40,905 nt of DNA, from contig DUNT01000047.1 of NCBI GenBank assembly GCA_012839205.1, positions 1-40,905 of the forward strand, given 5' to 3'. The position numbers were made by a program, and so were the translations under genes. Of the stretch, positions 6,460-16,462 are shown piece by piece. Positions within the stretch are counted from its first letter, which is position 1. Every line of letters starts with the position of its first letter. The stretch is from Clostridiaceae bacterium (GTDB taxonomy: Bacteria > Bacillota > Clostridia > DSM-8532). Below the pieces are notes generated by a model. It searched no databases. It was not told where the DNA came from and worked only from the letters and a program-made list of their open reading frames with translations.

Positions 6460-8919
6460 ATGAGAAAACACAAATTAGAGCTGCTCGCTCCTGCGGGCAG
6501 CTTTGAATCGCTTAAGGCGGCAGTTTCAAATGGTGCCGATGCTATTTATTTAGGCGGAGGCAAGCATAACGCCAGAGTCAATGCGGCCAATTTTACCGAG
6601 AAGGAGTTGGCGGCGGCAATTGACTATGCCCATGAAAGGGACAAAAAGGTTTATACAACGCTTAATACCTTAGTGAAAAATCATGAACTTAAGGATGTAC
6701 TCAGGTTTGCAGAATATATTTATAAAGAGGGGGCAGACGCTGTTATTGTTCAGGATTTGGGTCTGGTCAGGCTTCTTAAAGAGTATCTGCCGGAGCTTTG
6801 TATTCATGCCAGTACCCAGATGACCCTGGCCAACAGTGAAGCGGTTAAAACCGTTGAATCAATGGGTGTTAACAGGGTGGTTCTGCCCAGGGAGTTAACA
6901 CTGGATGAAATCAGGATAATAGGTGAAAACACATCTGTCCAGCTGGAGGTATTTGTTCACGGGGCTCTTTGTGTTTGCTATTCAGGACAATGCCTTATGT
7001 CCTCATTTATTGGAGGAAGAAGTGGCAACCGTGGATTGTGTGCTCAACCCTGCAGACTACCCTGGTCATTATCAAAGGATGGTAAAGTATACGGTAATTC
7101 CTCATATTTAATAAGCCCCAGAGATTTAATGACAATCGAACTTTTACCCCGGTTAAAAAATGCGGGAATTAGCTCCCTTAAGATTGAAGGGCGCATGAAA
7201 TCGCCTGAATATGTGGCTATAATCACATCAATATACAGAAAATATCTGGATTTGCTGGAGAACTTGGGAGAAAGCCGGTATACCGTTGAGAAAGCCGATA
7301 AAGAGATTCTCATGCAGGCATTTAACCGGGGAGGCTTTACCCGGGGATACCTGGAAGGGAGTAGGAATTTCAGCAAACTTGTATATCCAAAGCATCCAAA
7401 AAATCAGGGTGTTTTTATTGGAAAGGTGTTGGATACCAGGCCTTTGTACGTGAAGGTTAAATTAAACAAGTCCCTAAGCATGGGGGACGGTATTGAGATA
7501 TTTAATATGCAGGGGAATGTAGTCAGCTTTATAGTGACGTCAATTTTGGAAAAGAATCAGCAGGTACGTTTTGCCAAGGCAGGATCCGAGGTGTGGCTGG
7601 GGGATGTGAAGACTGCCGTAAAAAAGGAAAGCCCTGTTTACAGGACTCTATCCAGGCAGCTTTTTGATGAGGCAAGAAAAACTTTTGAGCAAAAAGAAAC
7701 ACCTGTCATACCTCTTGACATGGAGTTTACTTTAAAAGAAGGTCAACCTGCAAAACTTACAGTAACAGATCCGGAGGCCAATTCAGTTAGTATTATATCG
7801 GACACGATGGCTGAAAAAGCGGTAAATAAGGTGTTGTCCAATGAACATATCAGAAAACAGCTGGATAAAACCGGAGGAACGCCGTATTATTTGAGGAATT
7901 TGTCTATATCATCCGACAATGATAGTACAATGCCTGTATCAGTCCTTAATGCCATGAGACGTAAAGCTCTGGAAGGTATAAAGGATTTGCGTGTAAATAA
8001 TCATAAAAAACCTTCTCCTCAGGGATTTGATACTTTCAGCAGAGAATGGGCAGTCGAAAAAAACCTGAAGAAAAATACCGGGGAATTACTTTTATCAGCT
8101 TTTTTTTATGCCCCACCGGATTCAATCAGTGAGCTCAATGGATTAGTCGGTCGTGTTTATCTGCCGGTTATGGATCTGCCACAGCTTAATAAGCTAAAAG
8201 AGGAGTTTTATGGCGAAATATACATCTGGACCCCTTCCATACTAAAAGATACCGAATTGGATGCTGTAAAGGAGGAACTACAGAATCTGGTATCCTATAT
8301 TGACGGTATTGCCTGCGGGAATCTTGGTGCCTGCAGAATATATAAAGATGCTTTTTCCGATATGCCCCTTTGTGCAGAGCCTTCAATAAATATATTTAAT
8401 GATGCATCTGTCGAAGTTGTGGAAAAGCTGGATGCCGATACAGCTGTGTTGTCTCCTGAATTAAACCTGAAAGAAGTCAGAAAAATAATATCAGCAAATA
8501 TAAAGCTGGAATCCATAATATATGGAAGAATTCCGCTAATGACCATGGAACATTGTCCTTCGTCACTTGAAATGCCCTGCTCAGGCAGATGTGGTGAATG
8601 CAGCGGTAATAAAGGATTTTTAAAGGACAGGAAGAATGAAGTGTTCCCTTTTATACGGGATACTGTTTTAAGCCGGACCCAAATTTTCAACGCATATCCC
8701 ATTTTCATGGACGATATTGATGCTGTTAAGGAAACAGAAGTAAGTATATTCAGGCTTGTTTTTATAGATGAGAGTAAATCTGTCCGCAAAACTCTTGCCC
8801 AGTATTTCCATGACAAATTAAGTGGTAAGAATAAACATGATGACTGGATTATTGAATCTATAAATGAAATAAAGGACAATGGATTTACAAAAGGCCACTG
8901 GTTCAGGGGAGTAGATTAG
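6460..8919 (+). CDS. U32 family peptidase / RlhA-like protein
   Basis: U32 family proteins were first described as collagenases, but members such as RlhA, TrhP and UbiU/UbiV act in RNA hydroxylation or ubiquinone synthesis and bind Fe-S clusters. The 819-aa protein begins with the U32 barrel LELLAPAGSFESLKAAVSNG. The family signature EVFVHGALCVCYSGQC leads to RSGNRGLCAQPCR (residues 163-199; Cys171, 173, 178, 194, 198). A long second half, the usual extra region of the RlhA-like group, ends with a second cysteine cluster (Cys699 and CSGRCGEC near 709-716). This layout best fits the RlhA type, which hydroxylates 23S rRNA; the substrate here is not proven. The peptidase name is historical. Confidence 0.85.
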   Translation: MRKHKLELLAPAGSFESLKAAVSNGADAIYLGGGKHNARVNAANFTEKELAAAIDYAHERDKKVYTTLNTLVKNHELKDVLRFAEYIYKEGADAVIVQDLGLVRLLKEYLPELCIHASTQMTLANSEAVKTVESMGVNRVVLPRELTLDEIRIIGENTSVQLEVFVHGALCVCYSGQCLMSSFIGGRSGNRGLCAQPCRLPWSLSKDGKVYGNSSYLISPRDLMTIELLPRLKNAGISSLKIEGRMKSPEYVAIITSIYRKYLDLLENLGESRYTVEKADKEILMQAFNRGGFTRGYLEGSRNFSKLVYPKHPKNQGVFIGKVLDTRPLYVKVKLNKSLSMGDGIEIFNMQGNVVSFIVTSILEKNQQVRFAKAGSEVWLGDVKTAVKKESPVYRTLSRQLFDEARKTFEQKETPVIPLDMEFTLKEGQPAKLTVTDPEANSVSIISDTMAEKAVNKVLSNEHIRKQLDKTGGTPYYLRNLSISSDNDSTMPVSVLNAMRRKALEGIKDLRVNNHKKPSPQGFDTFSREWAVEKNLKKNTGELLLSAFFYAPPDSISELNGLVGRVYLPVMDLPQLNKLKEEFYGEIYIWTPSILKDTELDAVKEELQNLVSYIDGIACGNLGACRIYKDAFSDMPLCAEPSINIFNDASVEVVEKLDADTAVLSPELNLKEVRKIISANIKLESIIYGRIPLMTMEHCPSSLEMPCSGRCGECSGNKGFLKDRKNEVFPFIRDTVLSRTQIFNAYPIFMDDIDAVKETEVSIFRLVFIDESKSVRKTLAQYFHDKLSGKNKHDDWIIESINEIKDNGFTKGHWFRGVD

Positions 8920-8957
8920 AAATTTAGAAATATTAATTAGCAGGAGATATGGTTTTT

Positions 8958-9452
8958 ATGGTTGATGTTTATGTCGAAGTAATCAGAGAGGGTGTCAAAC
9001 TGCCTTATTATGCCAATCCTTATGATGCAGGCATGGATGTGTGTGCGGCAGAAGAAATAGTAATAGAGCCGGGACGGACGGCAATAATTCCAACGGGTTT
9101 AAAATTTGCCATACCTGAGGGCTACGAAATTCAAGTTCGTCCCAGAAGCGGGATAAGTTTAAGAACTCCGCTTCGCATTGCCAACTCTCCCGGCACAATT
9201 GATGCAGGTTATAGAGATGAATTGGGTATAATAGTGCATAATTCATCCATAGTAAGTAATGTTAAAAATACCCGGGAGCATCTTGGCCTTGACAGTAAAG
9301 GAAATCAACAGGGTACCTACATTATCAAAAAAGGAGAAAGGATTGCTCAGCTGGTTCTGGCAGAGGTCCCCAGAATGAATTTAAAACTGGTGGATTCAGT
9401 TAAGGATATAGGTACCGACAGAGGTGGAGGCTTCGGTTCCACCGGGCTATAG
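8958..9452 (+). CDS. dut: dUTP diphosphatase
   Basis: Dut hydrolyses dUTP to dUMP and keeps uracil out of DNA. All five motifs of the trimeric family are present in 164 aa: YDAGMDVCA (22-30), RPRSGIS (61-67), GTIDAGYRDELG (79-90), KKGERIAQLV (124-133) and the C-terminal RGGGFGSTG (155-163). Between motifs 3 and 4 there is an insertion of roughly 20 residues (about 97-119, including NTREHLGLDSKGNQQ) compared with short bacterial enzymes. I chose ATG 8958 because AGGAG at 8942-8946 is 11 nt away; the upstream ATG at 8949 would leave only 2 nt. The gene sits in the zapA-to-peptidase operon. Confidence 0.93.
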   Translation: MVDVYVEVIREGVKLPYYANPYDAGMDVCAAEEIVIEPGRTAIIPTGLKFAIPEGYEIQVRPRSGISLRTPLRIANSPGTIDAGYRDELGIIVHNSSIVSNVKNTREHLGLDSKGNQQGTYIIKKGERIAQLVLAEVPRMNLKLVDSVKDIGTDRGGGFGSTGL

Positions 9453-9497
9453 AAAGGGTTAACAACCCGGTGAATTTATCAGAAACGAGGAATGAAA

Positions 9498-10619
9498 ATG
9501 ATAAGCAGACAAAGACTAACAGACGAATTTATAAGTTTAGTAAAGATAGACAGCCTTACCAGGCAGGAAAGGAAAATGGCCGATGCTCTCTTAAAAAAGC
9601 TGAGAGATATGGGGCTTAAACCCTATGAGGATGATACTGCCTCTAAAATCGACGGTAATGCAGGGAATGTGATTTGCCATGTAAAAGGCGAGAAACAAAA
9701 ACCGGCATTGCTGTTAATGGCACATATGGATACAGTAGTGCCGGGAATTTCGAAAAACCCGGTAATTGACGGGGATATAATAAAAACCGATGGAACAACG
9801 GTTTTAGGCGGGGATGATGCCGCAGGAATTGCAGTAATTCTGGAAACTATTAAATCTCTTATGGAGGATAAAACACCCTTTGGGGATATTTATACAGCTT
9901 TTACGGTAGCAGAGGAAAGTGGTCTTTTCGGAGCCAGGAACCTTGATCTTACAAAGATTCCGGCTGATTATGCCATAATACTTGATGAGGGCGGAGAGAT
10001 AGGCACAGTGGCAGTAAAGGCTCCGCATTACAACAGATTCAAAGTAACTTTTATTGGAAAAGCTGCACATGCAGGATTAGAACCTGAAAAAGGCCTCAGC
10101 GCTATTATGATGGCATCAAGGGCAATGGCAGACATGCCTCATTTTGGACGAATAGATGAGGAAAGCACCTCTAATATCGGCATAATAAAAGGAGGACAGG
10201 TTCGTAATATTGTATGTGATACCTGTGAAATAGAAGGGGAAGTAAGGTCTATTTCTGAAGAAAAGATTAACAGATATACTGACGAAATACTGAATCATTT
10301 TAAAAAAGTTTCTGAGGATTTGGGTGGTACAGTAAAAATCGAGCTGGAAAAAATGTATCCCGGATTTGACATAAAGGAATCGGATGATATTATAAGCCTT
10401 CTTAAAGAGGCATCTGCTGAATCGGGGATACCTCTGAAGTTACATGCCACAGGTGGAGGCAGTGACACCAATATTATCAACGGAGCGGGTATACCTGCAA
10501 TAAACACAAGCGTTGGCATGGCAAATGTCCACTCAACTAACGAATATATCCGCATATCCGATATGGAAAAGGCATGTTATTTCCTGACAGCAATTATTAA
10601 GGCAGCGTATCTTCGCTAG
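9498..10619 (+). CDS. PepT-like M20 metallopeptidase
   Basis: A cytoplasmic zinc exopeptidase of the M20 family, PepT-like group, probably a tri- or aminopeptidase in peptide turnover. The 373-aa protein shows the di-zinc ligands and catalytic residues in order: MAHMDTV, GGDDAAG, AEESGLFGA, DEGGEIG and, near the C-terminus, HSTNEYI. The dimerisation insert (about 180-290) contains KAAHAGLEPEKG. I prefer ATG 9498, 7 nt after ACGAGG, over ATG 9492, which would leave only 1 nt. It is the last gene of the zapA operon, 45 nt after dut. The exact substrate cannot be read from the sequence. Confidence 0.88.
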   Translation: MISRQRLTDEFISLVKIDSLTRQERKMADALLKKLRDMGLKPYEDDTASKIDGNAGNVICHVKGEKQKPALLLMAHMDTVVPGISKNPVIDGDIIKTDGTTVLGGDDAAGIAVILETIKSLMEDKTPFGDIYTAFTVAEESGLFGARNLDLTKIPADYAIILDEGGEIGTVAVKAPHYNRFKVTFIGKAAHAGLEPEKGLSAIMMASRAMADMPHFGRIDEESTSNIGIIKGGQVRNIVCDTCEIEGEVRSISEEKINRYTDEILNHFKKVSEDLGGTVKIELEKMYPGFDIKESDDIISLLKEASAESGIPLKLHATGGGSDTNIINGAGIPAINTSVGMANVHSTNEYIRISDMEKACYFLTAIIKAAYLR

Positions 10620-10654
10620 AAACCAAAACCCGCAGTAAAGCATATATAGAATTA

Positions 10655-11065
10655 TATGTAACAAGTTGGTGCCTGTAGAGTGAGTCAAATGCGCCGCTCC
10701 ATGAATCCATCAATTTGGAGGTGAGAGGTGCGAGGCTATCTCTCACATCACGTTATTGTCATCCTGAGCGTCAGCGAAGGATCTTTTTACGTTAAACAGT
10801 GGAGCGCTGTAGCCTGCTACGATTTAGCGCTCCATCTCCAACATCCGGTTTCAAGTCGCGCCCGCTACGCAATCCATGCTCCGCTTTAAATCGCAGCAGC
10901 CACGCCGCTTAATTACGTTTGTTCAAGCATCCTAAGCGCAGCGATAGCCTCCTTTATGTCATCCTGAGCGTCAGCGAAGGATCTTAAACGTCAACGCATA
11001 AGATTCTTCATTTCGCTTCGCTCCATTCAGAATGACACGAGGGGGCCCAGAATGACATCTTTGTT
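10655..11065. repeat. Dispersed repeat cluster, copy C
   Basis: The 557-nt gap between the two convergent genes holds no gene. Its left module (about 10690-10770; GAATCCATC, GGAGGTG-GAGGTGCGAGGC, CTCTCACATCACGTTATT) matches 26446-26530 in reverse orientation. Two arms of the GTCATCCTGAGCGTCAGCGAAGGATCTT type follow (10757-10785 and 10957-10985) in the same orientation, then the opposite arm AAGATTCTTCATTTCGCTTCG...CAGAATGAC (about 11009-11036). Between them are a 9-bp hairpin TGGAGCGCT/AGCGCTCCA (10800-10834) and a GC-rich stretch (10855-10915) unlike the AT-rich surroundings. Confidence 0.8.
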
Positions 11066-11090
11066 CACATTATTCTTAATATACGAGCTG

Positions 11091-11130
11091 TCAAAAAACT
11101 GCCGTTTTGGTAACAACGGCAGTTTTTTGA
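11091..11130. terminator. Bidirectional terminator between the peptidase and gdhA
   Basis: A perfect 16-bp stem, TCAAAAAACTGCCGTT/AACGGCAGTTTTTTGA, with an 8-nt loop. Because each arm carries a run of A on one side and T on the other, it can terminate from both directions. It ends gdhA on the minus strand and any read-through from the plus-strand operon. Confidence 0.88.
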
Positions 11131-11176
11131 TAACGTGTATTTACCCCCCTAAGGTACAAGCTCAATATCAACGTGG

Positions 11177-12550
<1,374 letters not shown>

Positions 12551-12650
12551 CTAAGAATATGCAACAGCTAGAATGCAAACTTGCACAAAATTTAGATAAA
12601 ACAGATATAACAAGTTTAATTTTCTGTTTAACACTCGACAGAAAGCTGAC

Positions 12651-12667
12651 ATTACACCGGATGTAAT
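12651..12667. promoter_or_regulatory. Inverted repeat ATTACA-CCGGA-TGTAAT inside the gdhA leader
   Basis: A 6-bp perfect inverted repeat with a 5-nt centre lies about 55 nt downstream of the gdhA -10 on the minus strand. It could be a small RNA hairpin in the leader or a protein site. It is not followed by a T-run, so it is not a terminator. I cannot name a regulator. Confidence 0.35.
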
Positions 12668-12721
12668 CATTGAGGTATAATGATAACCAAACTTTCAGGA
12701 GAACCAAACAGCACTGCTTTA

Positions 12722-12750
12722 ATTATAACAAAGAGCATATTAAGGTGCAA
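12722..12750 (-). promoter_or_regulatory. Sigma-A promoter of gdhA
   Basis: On the minus strand, TTGCAC (12750-12745), a 17-nt spacer and TATAAT (12727-12722) form a near-consensus promoter. Transcription would start near 12715, giving a leader of about 200 nt before the gdhA ATG. The 342-nt gap between gdhA and nfnB holds this promoter, the leader and the nfnB terminator. Confidence 0.75.
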
Positions 12751-12785
12751 GAAATAATTTTGAAAGTTGCAGATAAAATTTTAAT

Positions 12786-12817
12786 AAAAGCCTGCTCTGT
12801 TTAAAGAGCAGGCTTTT
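12786..12817 (-). terminator. Rho-independent terminator of nfnAB
   Basis: A perfect 13-bp stem, AAAAGCCTGCTCT/AGAGCAGGCTTTT, with a 6-nt loop, 37 nt past the nfnB stop. On the minus strand it ends in TTTTATT. It separates nfnAB from gdhA. Confidence 0.85.
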
Positions 12818-12853
12818 CAATTAGTAACTATTTTCAATTCTTACCGTTAAGGA

Positions 12854-14245
12854 TTACTCTTTATTCTTAATATACTCGTCAATGGCCGCTGCTGCTTTTT
12901 TGCCAGCCCCCATGGCCAGAATAACAGTGGCAGCACCGGTAACTGCATCTCCACCTGCAAATACACCTTCTTTGCTTGTCTGACCGGTTTCTTCATCAGC
13001 AACGATACATCCCCATTTGTTTGTGGAAAGATCGGGGGTAGTGCTGCGAATTAAAGGATTAGGAGATGTTCCGATTGACATAATTACTGTATCTACATCG
13101 ATTACATGCTCACTGCCTTCTTTGGCAATTGGACGGCGACGGCCGGAGGCGTCAGCTTCACCTAATTCCATTTCCACACACTCAATTCCCTTAACCCAGC
13201 CTTCATCATCACCGAGAATTCGGGTAGGATTTGTAAGAACCTTAAATATTATTCCTTCTTCCTTGGCATGATGGATTTCCTCAAGACGGGCAGGCATTTC
13301 AGCTTCGGAGCGTCTGTAAATTATATAAACTTTTTCTGCACCTAAGCGTTTGGCGCATCTTGCAGCATCCATTGCTACATTTCCGCCTCCAACAACCGCT
13401 ATGGCATTTCCATGCTTAATAGGGGTTTCGGCTCCTTCTTTGTAGGCTTTCATAAGATTAATACGGGTCAGGAACTCATTGGCTGAATAAACCCCGTTTA
13501 AGTTCTCGCCGGGAATATTCATAAAAGTTGGAAGCCCTGCGCCTGAACCAATGAATACAGCATCAAAGCCCTCTTCAAACAGCTCATCAATAGTCAGGAC
13601 TTTACCGATAACCATATTTGTTTGTATCTTAACACCTTGCTCTAATAAAACGTCAATTTCTTTCTGAACCAGGCTTTTAGGAAGCCTGAACTCAGGTATT
13701 CCGTATACCAGAACACCACCGGCAAGGTGAAAGGCTTCGAAGATTGTTATTTCGTAGCCCAGCTTGACCAAATCTCCGGCACAGGCTAAACCTGCGGGGC
13801 CGGAGCCAATAACAGCTACCTTTTTGCCGTTGCTGGGGACTTTTTCATAATCCCTTTTGGCGTTATTTATAGCCCAATCAGCAGCAAACCGTTCAAGACG
13901 ACCGATTGCAACAGACTCTCCCTTAATTGCCCGCACACATCTTTCCTCACACTGAGTTTCCTGCGGACACACACGCCCGCAAACAGCCGGAAGACTATTG
14001 GTTTCCAGAATTTTATCATATGCTTCCTCAAATTTGCCCTCTGTTATAAGGGTAATAAATTCGGGAATTTGCACATTAACTGGGCAACCTGCGACACAGG
14101 GCTTATGCTTACAGTTTAAACAGCGCTGTGCTTCTTCTATAGCCATTTCCTCGGTATAGCCCAGAGCCACTTCTTCAAAATTCTTGTTACGTACCTCAGG
14201 GTCCTGTTCAGGCATTGATACTTTTTTTAATGACATATTAGGCAT
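12854..14245 (-). CDS. nfnB: NfnB-type large subunit (GltD-like FAD/Fe-S oxidoreductase)
   Basis: The large subunit of the NADH-dependent reduced ferredoxin:NADP+ oxidoreductase, a flavin-based electron-bifurcating enzyme that makes NADPH from NADH and ferredoxin. The 463-aa protein has an N-terminal Fe-S domain (CLNCKHKPCVAGCPVNVQIP near 42-61, then CGRVCPQETQCEERC near 90-104). An FAD fold follows (IGSGPAGLACAGDL near 147), then an NADP fold (VVGGGNVAMDAARCAKRLGA near 287). Alone it could be called homotetrameric glutamate synthase GltA or SudA. The overlapping nfnA-like gene makes the Nfn assignment much stronger. It overlaps nfnA by 8 nt; GGAGGG precedes the ATG. Confidence 0.88.
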   Translation of the reverse strand: MPNMSLKKVSMPEQDPEVRNKNFEEVALGYTEEMAIEEAQRCLNCKHKPCVAGCPVNVQIPEFITLITEGKFEEAYDKILETNSLPAVCGRVCPQETQCEERCVRAIKGESVAIGRLERFAADWAINNAKRDYEKVPSNGKKVAVIGSGPAGLACAGDLVKLGYEITIFEAFHLAGGVLVYGIPEFRLPKSLVQKEIDVLLEQGVKIQTNMVIGKVLTIDELFEEGFDAVFIGSGAGLPTFMNIPGENLNGVYSANEFLTRINLMKAYKEGAETPIKHGNAIAVVGGGNVAMDAARCAKRLGAEKVYIIYRRSEAEMPARLEEIHHAKEEGIIFKVLTNPTRILGDDEGWVKGIECVEMELGEADASGRRRPIAKEGSEHVIDVDTVIMSIGTSPNPLIRSTTPDLSTNKWGCIVADEETGQTSKEGVFAGGDAVTGAATVILAMGAGKKAAAAIDEYIKNKE

Positions 14246-15083
14246 TTGTTTTACCCTCCAGTCTGCATTGATGTCTCTCTATTGCTGCTTTTTCGTCTCT
14301 CTTGTACATTGAAAGGCGTCGGATAAGTTCATTAAAATCTACTTGGTGACCGTCAAAATCAGGACCGTCAACACAGGCAAACTTAGTTTCTCCTCCCACC
14401 GTTACACGACAACCGCCGCACATTCCTGTTCCGTCAATCATAATTGGATTAAGGCTTACTATAGTCTTGATGCCGTAAGGTCTGGTAACTTCAGAAACGA
14501 CTTTCATCATAATAGGAGGGCCAATGGCTATAACCACATCATATTCATTACCTTCATCAAGCAATTTTTTCAGCACATCTGATACAAAACCTTTTGTCCC
14601 GTAGGAACCATCATCGGTGGTAATAAATAACCTGTCAGATACAGCCGTCATTTCCTTTTCAAGAAACAGAATTTCCTTATTCCTGAATCCGGCAATAAAG
14701 TCCACTGAGACACCCATACTATGAAGTTTTTTAGCCTGTGGGTAAGCTATTGCCACTCCTAAACCTCCGCCTATAACGGCAGCTTTTTTTACATCTTCAA
14801 AATGAGAAGCTACCCCCAATGGACCCACAAAGTCGGCCAAATTATCTCCTTCGGTCATTTTCCCAAGTCTTATTGTTGTAGCACCAACTTCCTGGAAAAT
14901 TATTGTGACGGTTCCCTTTTCCCTGTCATAATCGGCTATGGTAAATGGGATACGCTCACCGTCTTCATCTACGCGGAGAATAATAAATTGACCGGGTTCA
15001 GCTTTACGTGCCACGTAAGGTGCTTCTATCTCAAGGAGTTTAACCTGAGAATTCAATACTTCTTTTCTGACAATTTTATACAT
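14238..15083 (-). CDS. nfnA: NfnA-type small subunit (ferredoxin-NADP reductase-like)
   Basis: The NADH-binding small subunit of the Nfn transhydrogenase. The 281-aa protein has a ferredoxin-reductase FAD domain with RIPFTIAD (residues 44-51), an NAD-binding part (AAVIGGGLGVAIAYPQAKKL and VIAIGPPIMMKVV), and a C-terminal [2Fe-2S] site in MCGGCRVTVGGETKFACVDG. It belongs to the PyrK/SudB family; pairing with a GltD-like partner in the order small-large is the Nfn arrangement known from clostridia. GGGAGGG lies 7 nt before the ATG. A strong promoter lies about 115 nt upstream. A sulfide dehydrogenase reading is possible, as SudAB is the same protein family. Confidence 0.87.
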   Translation of the reverse strand: MYKIVRKEVLNSQVKLLEIEAPYVARKAEPGQFIILRVDEDGERIPFTIADYDREKGTVTIIFQEVGATTIRLGKMTEGDNLADFVGPLGVASHFEDVKKAAVIGGGLGVAIAYPQAKKLHSMGVSVDFIAGFRNKEILFLEKEMTAVSDRLFITTDDGSYGTKGFVSDVLKKLLDEGNEYDVVIAIGPPIMMKVVSEVTRPYGIKTIVSLNPIMIDGTGMCGGCRVTVGGETKFACVDGPDFDGHQVDFNELIRRLSMYKRDEKAAIERHQCRLEGKTNA

Positions 15084-15180
15084 ATAAGCCCTCCCTTTTA
15101 TATAATTATATATGATGCTTAAGAGTCGAGTAAACAGATTAAAGAATTTTATTAATGTAATGATTGTTCACAAAATGATA

Positions 15181-15192
15181 TATGTATACATA
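15181..15192. promoter_or_regulatory. Palindrome TATGTATACATA at the nfnA transcription start
   Basis: A perfect 12-bp palindrome lies 6 nt downstream of the nfnA -10, over the expected transcription start near 15191. This is the usual place for a repressor site. It does not look like the redox regulator Rex (TTGTTAA...TTAACAA); its core TGTATACA is similar to sites of some GntR-type repressors. Confidence 0.45.
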
Positions 15193-15197
15193 ATACA

Positions 15198-15226
15198 ATT
15201 ATATAAGAAAAACAAAAAATATTCAA
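15198..15226 (-). promoter_or_regulatory. Sigma-A promoter of nfnAB
   Basis: On the minus strand TTGAAT (15226-15221), 17 nt, TATAAT (15203-15198). The leader is about 110 nt. The 327-nt gap 15084-15410 contains this promoter, the palindrome beside it and the terminator of the next gene; the rest is AT-rich with nothing else recognised. Confidence 0.75.
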
Positions 15227-15360
15227 TATCAAAAACTAATATGGATTAAAGAGCTATGAATCAATAATCCCTAACTGCAAAGAGTAAAGCTGCCACATCA
15301 ATTTAGTGTTAATTGCCAGCTTATACAATGTATTTGAATACAAACAATAATTATTAAAAG

Positions 15361-15387
15361 ATAAAAGGATCGGACTAAATCCGATCC
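15361..15387 (-). terminator. Rho-independent terminator of the lipoprotein gene
   Basis: Perfect 8-bp stem GGATCGGA/TCCGATCC with a 5-nt loop, 24 nt past the stop codon at 15411, followed on the minus strand by TTTTAT. Confidence 0.85.
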
Positions 15388-15410
15388 CTGCGCTAAGAGT
15401 CAATAAGGTT

Positions 15411-16355
15411 TCAATCGAGGGGATAGAGATAAATCCAGTATTCTACTAAATCTATGCCGTCAAGTTCAGTTTTATAACCACTAATCTCAAAGCTGTACCT
15501 GTGAGCTTCTCCGCTGAGCGAGAAATTAGATGTTGAGCTGGATTTGGACTTATTTGTTATTTCTCCGATAGCTTTTTCGTAGGAGTCCAATATTTCCTTG
15601 AATGTCTTATCTGTGTATATATGAATTGAATAGGATACTTTCCCGTCACTTTCGGATTCGGAAGCATTGGCAATAGCTGCACCCTCTACTATCGGGAAAT
15701 AGTTGGAAGGATAATTATCTGGAAGTTCACCTTCATTCCGCTTTTCCAGAAGTGCTTCAACCGAGGGTAATTTTTCAAGCATTATGGTAAACATAGTATA
15801 ATTTTTATCTGTGTCTTCAGGTGCACAGGAAATTGTGAATATATAACCTTCGTATTTTCCTGAATATACATAGATATTATCCATTGAATAGTCGTTTAAA
15901 TCATCAGAATCTTTAATTATGTCTTTGTAAAAGCTGTTTACCTTTTCGACATTATCTTTGCATACTGCGCTGACATTGAAGGTTTCATTTCCGCTGGATT
16001 TATCAGCAAATGCAATCCAAACCCTTGCGTTTTTATAAATGGGGAATATATCATTTGGATAACTTACCGGTAGATCAACTTCATTGTAATTGGAAAGGAC
16101 ATCATCCTTATCTTTTTTACCTAAGTCAGAATCTTTTTCTTCTTTGTCGTCATCTTCATCTTCTTCATCATCTTTTTTGTCTTTATCTTTTTTGTTTTCC
16201 CTGTCATTATCTTCGTCATCTTCGTCGTATTTTTCCGAGCTTGTCTTGGAACTTCTGCCATTGTCATCATCATCTTTTACTCTTCCTCCGCATGCGGCAA
16301 AAGTAAAAATCATACAAAAAATCAGCAATAGACTAAGCAGTTTTTTTAGATTCAT
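15411..16355 (-). CDS. Lipoprotein with acidic linker and two tandem similar domains
   Basis: The 314-aa protein starts with a lipoprotein signal (MNLKKLLSLLLIFCMIFTFAACGG; lipid cysteine probably Cys22, with Phe rather than Leu at -3). A linker of about 60 residues (25-85) made almost only of D, E, K, S and N follows. Two domains of about 105 residues come next and look like copies of each other: one opens with DLPVSYPNDIFPIYKNA (94-110), the other with ELPDNYPSNYFPIVEGA (210-226). I do not recognise the family. It should be anchored outside the cell membrane. Start chosen at ATG 16355, 8 nt after GGGGAGG; ATG 16361 would leave only 2 nt. It is transcribed away from spoVB. Confidence 0.8.
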   Translation of the reverse strand: MNLKKLLSLLLIFCMIFTFAACGGRVKDDDDNGRSSKTSSEKYDEDDEDNDRENKKDKDKKDDEEDEDDDKEEKDSDLGKKDKDDVLSNYNEVDLPVSYPNDIFPIYKNARVWIAFADKSSGNETFNVSAVCKDNVEKVNSFYKDIIKDSDDLNDYSMDNIYVYSGKYEGYIFTISCAPEDTDKNYTMFTIMLEKLPSVEALLEKRNEGELPDNYPSNYFPIVEGAAIANASESESDGKVSYSIHIYTDKTFKEILDSYEKAIGEITNKSKSSSTSNFSLSGEAHRYSFEISGYKTELDGIDLVEYWIYLYPLD

Positions 16356-16433
16356 AAACATTTCCTCCCCTATAATTAATTTAGTGAAAAGCATCTTTTA
16401 TTAACCATATTATTCCATACCCGGTTTGATGTT

Positions 16434-16462
16434 ATTATACTTTCTTTTTCTTTCTAATGTAA
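16434..16462 (-). promoter_or_regulatory. Sigma-A promoter of the lipoprotein gene
   Basis: On the minus strand TTACAT (16462-16457), 17 nt, TATAAT (16439-16434), about 80 nt before the start. Confidence 0.7.

Noticed and set aside
8295-8879. 194-residue open frame on the minus strand
   Set aside because: It lies opposite the U32 gene, has no ribosome site and looks like a shadow frame.
10855-10915. GC-rich stretch as tRNA or structured RNA
   Set aside because: No cloverleaf, TTCNANNC loop or CCA end could be drawn; it lies within the repeat cluster.
15181-15192. Rex redox-repressor site before nfnA
   Set aside because: The palindrome lacks the TTGTTAA...TTAACAA pattern; kept only as an unassigned operator.
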